The notes beneath the pieces were generated by a model. It did not search any database. It worked only from the letters and a program-made list of their open reading frames with translations, and was not told the origin of the DNA. A DNA stretch of 19,458 bases. Origin: Bacteroidia bacterium. GTDB lineage: Bacteria > Bacteroidota > Bacteroidia > SpSt-205. The position numbers and the translations under genes were made by a program. Shown one piece after another: positions 14,715-19,458 of this stretch. Positions within the stretch are counted from its first letter, which is position 1. Every line of letters starts with the position of its first letter. The stretch spans positions 1-19,458 of the forward strand of contig JANXCJ010000023.1 in the NCBI GenBank assembly GCA_025060275.1, written 5' to 3'.

Positions 14715-16178
14715 CTAAAATTGAAAGTAAATAAAGGGTCTTACATGCGATTGACGCATTTCTAAAATGAGCTGCACTACCACGATAAATACAGCCAATT
14801 TTACAAGCCAAGGACTTTTAGCAAAAGACCTCTCTATCCATTCCACCCTTTTCATCGGAATAATATGTAGGAGATATCCTATAATAAGAAGAATAATAAA
14901 GAGAGCACGTGCCTCTATAAAAGGAATGAGTATTTCCGACTCTGGCTTGATAGCCTTTGAAAGCAGTTCTATAGCTGTATGAAAAGAGGGAGCCCGAAAG
15001 AACACCCATAGCCCCAGTACTAAGTGAAAGGTCAGAAACCATCCCACGATGCGCCGCCACAAGGGTAAGGAAAAAGAAGAGGTATCTTTCCCGAAAAGCC
15101 ACCTATGCACAGCTAAAGCTACCCCATGTACCCCGCCCCATACCACGAACCGCCAAGAAGCCCCATGCCAAAGCCCCCCTATAAGCATGGTAAGAAGAAG
15201 GTTTACATAGGTGCGTCCCTCCCCTTTCCTATTCCCTCCCAGAGGAATATACAAATAATCTCTGAGCCAGCTAGAAAGACTTATATGCCAGCGACGCCAA
15301 AATTCTGAGATATTAGTAGCTAAGTAAGGTTTAGAAAAATTGACCCCCAAATCAAATCCCATCATACGACCTATCCCTATAGCCACATCACTATAGCCAG
15401 AGAAATCCAAAAAAATCTGTAACCCATATCCATAAATAGCCATCAAGTTTTCAAATCCCGAGTAGCCTTTAGGATTACTGAAAATAAGATCATTGTACTG
15501 AGCGATGTAGTCTGCAAAGACTACCTTCTTCACCAGCCCCTGCAAAACCAGCCAAAATCCCCTTCCTATCCACTCTGCCTCTAAACGAAGTGCCTGAAGC
15601 TGGGGCAGAAAATGCCCTGCCCGTACAATAGGCCCAGCCACTAACTGGGGGAAGTAAGCAATATATAACGCATAATCCCAAAAGGAACCCACTGGAATAT
15701 GCCCTCTCTTCACATCTACCGCATAGCTAATCATCTGAAAAGTGTAAAAAGAAATACCAGCGGGAAGAATAATATCAGGAGCCTCAAAAGAATAGCCCGT
15801 CATCCATGCCCAATTTTGTAGCAGGAATCCTGTATACTTGTAGTATCCTAATAAAAATAATGGTAACACCACCGCTCCAGCAAGCGTAACACGAGAGAAA
15901 CGAGGTGAATTCATCATCCACTTCACCAGAAAATACTCGCCAATCAGAGTTAGTATGAAAACTATAATAAAGCTTCCGACACATTTGTAATAAAAGAATA
16001 TAGAGAAAGCCAAAATCCAAAGAAAACCCCACTTCTCTCGCCTCACCTGTAGCATGAACCCATATACCCCCAATACGATAATGCACCACACCCAGAAGGT
16101 AAGCGTAGGAGGGATCATAGGTTCTTTTGGATCGTATTGAGTGAGGGCTCTGATTATGCTTGCCCAATCAAGGGGCAT
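14715..16178 (-). CDS. MBOAT membrane-bound O-acyltransferase (AlgI/DltB-like)
   Basis: A 487-residue polytopic membrane protein. It carries the MBOAT core: 'ILPAGISFYTFQMISYAVDVKRG' (137-159), 'YFPQLVAGPIVR' (175-186), 'FLDFSGYSDVAIGIGRMMG' (256-274), 'NISEFWRRWHISLSSWLRDYLYIPLGGNR' (289-317) and 'GLWHGASWRFVVWGG' (335-349), with the two conserved histidines His298 and catalytic His338. Such proteins move acyl groups from cytoplasmic donors to extracytoplasmic polysaccharide, as AlgI does in alginate O-acetylation. The gene overlaps by 11 bp the end of the SGNH-hydrolase gene, a standard partner that completes acyl transfer to the glycan. The glycan is unknown; the GT39 and GDP-mannose epimerase genes of this window show that surface sugars are made, but a link is only inferred. 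Confidence 0.9.
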   Translation of the reverse strand: MPLDWASIIRALTQYDPKEPMIPPTLTFWVWCIIVLGVYGFMLQVRREKWGFLWILAFSIFFYYKCVGSFIIVFILTLIGEYFLVKWMMNSPRFSRVTLAGAVVLPLFLLGYYKYTGFLLQNWAWMTGYSFEAPDIILPAGISFYTFQMISYAVDVKRGHIPVGSFWDYALYIAYFPQLVAGPIVRAGHFLPQLQALRLEAEWIGRGFWLVLQGLVKKVVFADYIAQYNDLIFSNPKGYSGFENLMAIYGYGLQIFLDFSGYSDVAIGIGRMMGFDLGVNFSKPYLATNISEFWRRWHISLSSWLRDYLYIPLGGNRKGEGRTYVNLLLTMLIGGLWHGASWRFVVWGGVHGVALAVHRWLFGKDTSSFSLPLWRRIVGWFLTFHLVLGLWVFFRAPSFHTAIELLSKAIKPESEILIPFIEARALFIILLIIGYLLHIIPMKRVEWIERSFAKSPWLVKLAVFIVVVQLILEMRQSHVRPFIYFQF

Positions 16179-16959
16179 GAGCAGCTAAAAATTGAGTCTC
16201 ATTAGGTAGAGCGGTCTTTCCTTTTGGAGGGTCTATGGGAAAACTAAGAGGCACGAGCGCAGAGTCTCTAAGAAAAACCACCACACTATCAGCCCACCGA
16301 TAAGCTGCCGAAGGAACAGGATGAGCCCCGTCTTCCAGTCTCTCCATCGTGATTCGTCGTGAGTCAAAAAACCTGCCTGCCCCTACGGTTTCAGAAATGA
16401 GCTGATTGATACCCGTATCTTCTTGCCAGTTTGGCGGACCTATCCATACATAAGGTATAGAGCCTATTTGACCCAGGATTCGCTCTAAATATACCTTGCG
16501 CCTATGAATGTGAGGAATAAGTAATTCATTGGAACCTACACAAATAAGGACATAAGTAGGTTGGTATTGGCGAATAAACGCAGCCAGTGTATCACTTTTA
16601 CCCCACCATATGAGATTAGAGCTAGGCCAAATTACTGTGTATAAAGCATAACCTGCTTCACGACACCAGCGAGCTAAACGATAGCGAAACCATTCTATCA
16701 TTGAGTCCCCCACAAGTAAAACTTTTTGAACAGCTGTGTCAGGGCGATGAAGACCTCGTCTAATGCCAGAAGCGGGGAAAAGCGGAGGAGGTATTTGAAC
16801 AACCAGCGGAGAGCCCTTCCACCTCAAGAGGGTATCTTCTGAAGCAGTTACCTTAGGAAGTTCTATTCGCTCACAAGTAGGAGGTAAAAAGGGAGATACA
16901 AGAAGGAAAATAGCAAGCGCGCTTGCTATTATTGCCCAATAGGTCCAGTATACGCGCAC
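16168..16959 (-). CDS. Membrane-anchored SGNH/GDSL-family protein, partner of the MBOAT
   Basis: A 263-residue protein with a single N-terminal membrane segment (about 8-28) and a periplasmic SGNH domain: 'VLLVGDSM' (80-87) with nucleophile Ser86, 'WPSSNLIWWG' (111-120), 'VGSNE' (141-145) with Asn144, and 'EDGAHPVPSAAY' (209-220) with Asp210 and His213 completing the triad. Its position directly before, and overlapping, an MBOAT gene matches the AlgJ/AlgX- or DltD-like partner proteins that pass an acyl group to extracellular polymer. The start is GTG at 16957-16959. It is preceded by a G-rich tract ending GGAGGA and a leader of about 30 nt from a -7-like element, unlike the very short leaders of its neighbours. 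Esterase (deacetylase) activity instead of transfer is possible. Confidence 0.8.
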   Translation of the reverse strand: MRVYWTYWAIIASALAIFLLVSPFLPPTCERIELPKVTASEDTLLRWKGSPLVVQIPPPLFPASGIRRGLHRPDTAVQKVLLVGDSMIEWFRYRLARWCREAGYALYTVIWPSSNLIWWGKSDTLAAFIRQYQPTYVLICVGSNELLIPHIHRRKVYLERILGQIGSIPYVWIGPPNWQEDTGINQLISETVGAGRFFDSRRITMERLEDGAHPVPSAAYRWADSVVVFLRDSALVPLSFPIDPPKGKTALPNETQFLAAHAP

Positions 16960-16990
16960 TCCTCCCCTTCCCCCCCTATCTAACGCAGAG

Positions 16991-16998
16991 CGAAAGTA
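16991..16998 (-). promoter_or_regulatory. -7 promoter element TACTTTCG for SGNH-MBOAT
   Basis: One mismatch (seventh base C) to TAnnTTTG, 31 nt before the GTG start. It is the only unit head in the window with a real leader, and it has a purine-rich tract next to the start. It overlaps the AT-rich inverted repeat at 16993-17015. Confidence 0.4.
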
Positions 16999-17015
16999 CT
17001 ATAATTTAGTATTTT
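16993..17015. repeat. AT-rich inverted repeat overlapping the SGNH promoter
   Basis: Arms 16993-17001 and 17007-17015 pair over nine positions (one G-T wobble on the plus strand) around a 5-nt loop, with a perfect inner TACTA/TAGTA. It starts at the stop codon of the 80-residue gene and covers most of the SGNH -7 element, so it could be an operator or an end-of-gene hairpin. Confidence 0.35.
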
Positions 17016-17256
17016 AATTCTCTGAGGCGGGGAGACGCAAGAGAATTCGTTGAAAGCGAGCTAAGTCGGCATAATCTAGGTTCCGAATACCCTTCCGCTC
17101 AAAATAACGAAGGGTGTCAAGAGAGCGCAAAATTTCCGTCTCGCTCAGTGCTGCCCTGCCTGTAACCTTGAAACGGTTAAGTTCTAAAGTAAGTACTCTT
17201 CTTGCATACCGAATTTGTGCCTCTATTTCTATTGGCTCAATCTTAGGTGTAGTCAT
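17014..17256 (-). CDS. Small helical protein of unknown function (80 residues)
   Basis: I do not recognise this protein. It has 80 residues, is rich in Arg, Leu and Glu, has no signal peptide, membrane segment or Cys, and is predicted to be almost wholly helical, with amphipathic stretches at about 10-30 and 40-75. It is likely cytoplasmic. Support for a real gene comes from a perfect -7 element 10 nt before the ATG, from its exact fit between actF and the SGNH gene, and from the lack of a better frame on either strand. It lies 31 bp after actF, but its own promoter argues against a role in complex III. A small regulator or an adaptor protein would fit; nothing in the sequence decides. Confidence 0.6.
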   Translation of the reverse strand: MTTPKIEPIEIEAQIRYARRVLTLELNRFKVTGRAALSETEILRSLDTLRYFERKGIRNLDYADLARFQRILLRLPASEN

Positions 17257-17266
17257 AAGCCGAGGG

Positions 17267-17274
17267 CAAATATA
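17267..17274 (-). promoter_or_regulatory. -7 promoter element TATATTTG for the 80-residue gene
   Basis: A perfect match to TAnnTTTG, 10 nt before the ATG at 17256, in the 31-bp gap after actF. Confidence 0.55.
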
Positions 17275-17287
17275 ATATTTTTTGCAT

Positions 17288-18568
17288 TTATATTGGCTCG
17301 TAACTATGATGCATACTCTCTTCTAAGTAGGGATGATGCTGAGGGAGAAGGTAGGGAGCTTTCTCTAACTGCTTAGCAGCATACCATCCAAAACCACTTA
17401 TCCCCGCCAAGAAGAAGCCTACCTCCATAGCTCCTAAGCCGCCTACATGCCCCGCTACTGAGGGCATCACTACCATAAAAGTATCTAACCAATGAGTGAA
17501 TAAAAGAACCGCTGTAACAACCATGAGCCACACTTTATTACGCTTGATACTTGCACTCATGAGACCCAATAGAGGAAAGAGGAAATTCAAGATGAGCGTA
17601 AGAAAGAACACAGGTACGTACTGAGGATTCACGTGAGCCCGAATCCGCTCATAGAACCAGAAAGTTTCTTCAGGTATATTCGCATACCAGATGAGCATGA
17701 ACTGCCCATAGAAGATATAGGTCCAAAAGATACTGAAAGCAAACACGAATTTGCCTAAATCATGAATATGGCTGTCATTCACTCCAGAAAGAAAGCCATT
17801 TAGCTTGAGAAGAGCTACAGTAAAAGTAATGAGACACAAGGTAGTAATCCAAAGGTTGGCAAAATTATACACCGCAAACATCGTGCTGAACCAGTGCGGC
17901 GAAGTGCTCATGAGCCAGTCCCAGCTTGCTACTGACCAGCTCAGCGCAAAGAAGACAATAAATCCCCCAGCCAACCTTCTGAGATTATGAAAGTACCGGA
18001 TGTCGCCTGTGCTATCTAAGTTTTCCCAATTCCGTATGAAACCTCGCCAAAAGAGCAGCCATCCTCCTATAATCACTAAAAGCCGAATAAAGAAAAAAGG
18101 CAAGTTAAGGTAACTACTTTTATGCTGAAGTATAGGGTCTTTAGAGACTACTTCCGGATGTGTCCATTCGTAGAGCACACTAAAAAGCGACCCTATTACG
18201 CTTACGAGAAGGAGGACTCCAATCGGTAGAAATCGTGCAAAAGTCTGAGGCACCCGCTGAATCATTACGTACCAACCTGCATTAGCCGCATAACCTACGG
18301 CCATGAAGAAGAGGGAGAGCACACTAATCCCTAAGAAATATACTGCTGTGATAAGGAGATTAGCAGAGAGGCGACGAAGCCACGGCGCTGCATGACCTGC
18401 ACTATGAGAGGGGGTAGCTTCATGTGCATGGGTAAACGCAATCACTAATCCTATTCCAATCAGGACAAGTCCAATTGCTAATAAGACAGTAAGCCATTTA
18501 CGCAAATTAGGCGGGAGAGTAAAGCGCTCCTGCCAATTTATGGCTGTTATTTGCTCTGGGTGTCCCAT
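17288..18568 (-). CDS. actF: Alternative complex III subunit ActF (quinol:cytochrome c oxidoreductase)
   Basis: A 426-residue inner-membrane protein with about ten hydrophobic helices. It belongs to the NrfD/PsrC-like group that forms the quinol-side membrane subunits (ActC and ActF) of alternative complex III, which passes electrons from menaquinol to cytochrome c or directly to an oxidase. Features include a His-rich first periplasmic loop ('HAHEATPSHSAGHAAP', 47-62), 'SVASWDWLMS' in mid-protein, 'FYGQFMLIWYANIPEETFWF', and a C-terminal tail with clustered histidines ('HHPYLEESMHHSYEPI') that is common in Bacteroidota ActF. Upstream gene order actD-actE, with a 6-nt gap to actE, confirms the identity over ActC. 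It is the last act gene here; oxidase genes, which often follow it in Bacteroidota, are absent. Confidence 0.92.
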   Translation of the reverse strand: MGHPEQITAINWQERFTLPPNLRKWLTVLLAIGLVLIGIGLVIAFTHAHEATPSHSAGHAAPWLRRLSANLLITAVYFLGISVLSLFFMAVGYAANAGWYVMIQRVPQTFARFLPIGVLLLVSVIGSLFSVLYEWTHPEVVSKDPILQHKSSYLNLPFFFIRLLVIIGGWLLFWRGFIRNWENLDSTGDIRYFHNLRRLAGGFIVFFALSWSVASWDWLMSTSPHWFSTMFAVYNFANLWITTLCLITFTVALLKLNGFLSGVNDSHIHDLGKFVFAFSIFWTYIFYGQFMLIWYANIPEETFWFYERIRAHVNPQYVPVFFLTLILNFLFPLLGLMSASIKRNKVWLMVVTAVLLFTHWLDTFMVVMPSVAGHVGGLGAMEVGFFLAGISGFGWYAAKQLEKAPYLLPQHHPYLEESMHHSYEPI

Positions 18569-18574
18569 AGCGAG

Positions 18575-19222
18575 CTATTTTTTCTGCAAAGATTTTTTGT
18601 TATATCCATCGGGATTACTCACCTGCGCCCCCTCTTGCTGAGCCAGTCCTGCTTTTCTAAGCTCCTGAACATACATAATAACTTTCCAACGCTCTTCTGG
18701 GCTCAGCTGTGAAGCATGTGAGCCCATTAGATTTTTCCCGTAAGTAATGCTGTGGAACATCTTTCCTTCCGGCAAATCTCGTAGTTGTACCCCATAGTAG
18801 GAGGGAGGAGGAGGAAACTTACCTGCTTGTACTATAGAACCCTGACCATCCCCCTTTTCGCCATGACAATGAATGCAATACAGTTCGTACAGCCTTTTAC
18901 CCTCAGCAACGTTTTCCGGTGTCTTGGGAAGGGGATTAGTGAGCTTTTTACCAGCCTCCTCATATCCCTCATTTGTATTGGGGAAGGGATAGAAATAAGA
19001 TATTTTTTTCCTTGCTACTGTACCCTGTACAGGTGACAAAAGGTGCTTTCCATCAGGGGTGTATTGATGATAATCAATCTGGGAATAAGGCTCAAGAGGA
19101 ATAGAGTGATACATTTGAGGAGCATATTCTATCCCAGGATCTCTCGGGTCCTGAGAAGCACAGGCAGCAATGAAAATTGCACCGCTCACTATCAGATATA
19201 CCACTGAAATAGAATGCCTCAT
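18575..19222 (-). CDS. actE: Alternative complex III subunit ActE (mono-haem cytochrome c lipoprotein)
   Basis: A 215-residue lipoprotein. A signal sequence ends in the lipobox 'IAAC' with Cys21; a linker region (22-100) follows, then a class I cytochrome c domain with one haem site 'CIHCH' (116-120) and a likely axial Met166 in 'GKNLMGSHA'. In alternative complex III this subunit is anchored on the periplasmic side and carries electrons out of the complex. 'MYHSIPLEPYSQIDYH' (37-52) is the usual ActE N-terminal segment. The ATG overlaps the actD stop by 4 bp and actF follows after 6 nt, so the three are one operon. Confidence 0.93.
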   Translation of the reverse strand: MRHSISVVYLIVSGAIFIAACASQDPRDPGIEYAPQMYHSIPLEPYSQIDYHQYTPDGKHLLSPVQGTVARKKISYFYPFPNTNEGYEEAGKKLTNPLPKTPENVAEGKRLYELYCIHCHGEKGDGQGSIVQAGKFPPPPSYYGVQLRDLPEGKMFHSITYGKNLMGSHASQLSPEERWKVIMYVQELRKAGLAQQEGAQVSNPDGYNKKSLQKK

Positions 19223-19458
19223 AGCTCCACTATTTTGATTTCTGCTACTCCCGTCTTTTGAAAAATCTGACTAGCACTATCCCAATCCTTTTCATCTTGA
19301 ATAGCTACCACCATTCCATCATCTGTCTGGCGGGGATCATAAATCATAGCCTTTCGCCCAGGATAGAGGCGATTAACTGCGAGGTAGGAGAGAAACATGA
19401 GCACACCCGCAAATAGTACTGTCAGCTCAAAAGTAATCGGAATAAAACTAGGAAAAGG
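19219..19458 (-). CDS. actD: Alternative complex III subunit ActD (DUF3341), C-terminal part; 5' end outside window
   Basis: The frame is open to the right edge of the window; 79 C-terminal residues are present. It begins inside 'PFPSFIPITFELTVLFAG', the second membrane helix typical of ActD, continues with 'LMFLSYLAVNRLYPG' and ends with a small soluble domain ('DDGMVVAIQDEKDW...GVAEIKIVEL'). ActD is a two-helix membrane subunit that packs against the quinol-side subunits. It is followed without a gap by actE (4-bp overlap). Confidence 0.88.
   Translation of the reverse strand, partial: PFPSFIPITFELTVLFAGVLMFLSYLAVNRLYPGRKAMIYDPRQTDDGMVVAIQDEKDWDSASQIFQKTGVAEIKIVEL

Noticed and set aside
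1..19458. tRNA or rRNA genes, CRISPR arrays, IS elements, integrase or attachment sites, riboswitches
   Set aside because: All gaps are under about 91 bp and none holds a cloverleaf, direct-repeat array, transposase remnant or long inverted repeat that I can see.

Overview
The window is a very compact stretch of a Bacteroidota chromosome. The evidence is an alternative complex III locus (actD-actE-actF), a split transketolase, a secreted protein family that I know essentially only from Bacteroidota, a GT39 enzyme with Bacteroidota-type C-terminal motifs, and promoter elements of the Bacteroidota form TAnnTTTG. Frequent ATA, AGA and AGG codons would fit a thermophilic member, but that is a weak inference. 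There are 20 protein genes and no RNA gene, IS element, CRISPR array or long repeat. No gap between genes exceeds about 91 bp.

Left part (1-7547). The end of a GT39 membrane glycosyltransferase is followed by a GDP-mannose 3,5-epimerase-like gene overlapping pfkA (6-phosphofructokinase) by 4 bp. pfkA runs into the convergent gene of an ABC1/UbiB-type kinase, overlapping by 6 bp. The kinase gene is divergent from a half-size ABC exporter. The exporter overlaps by 43 bp the convergent gene of an unusual Sua5-DUF488 fusion (tRNA threonylcarbamoylation plus an uncharacterised domain), which is co-transcribed with cytidine deaminase (cdd).

Middle (7548-13270). gyrB is divergent from cdd across 35 bp. 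Then, on the minus strand and in transcription order, come tktN-tktC-folK (transketolase halves and HPPK of folate synthesis), a TPR lipoprotein whose start is buried 136 bp inside folK, and a small Pro/Gln-rich secreted protein.

Right part (13355-19458, minus strand). In transcription order: actD (partial), actE and actF of the quinol-oxidising alternative complex III; an 80-residue unknown; an SGNH hydrolase and MBOAT acyltransferase pair that probably O-acetylates an envelope glycan; and the Bacteroidota secreted protein often mislabelled 'asparagine synthetase B'.

The main discovery is regulatory. All 11 genes that head transcription units carry TAnnTTnG upstream. In ten of them it ends only 3-10 nt before the start codon, so transcripts should be leaderless or nearly so. 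The pattern also corrects three gene starts (9964, 13270 and 14623). Genes inside operons lack the motif at that spacing.
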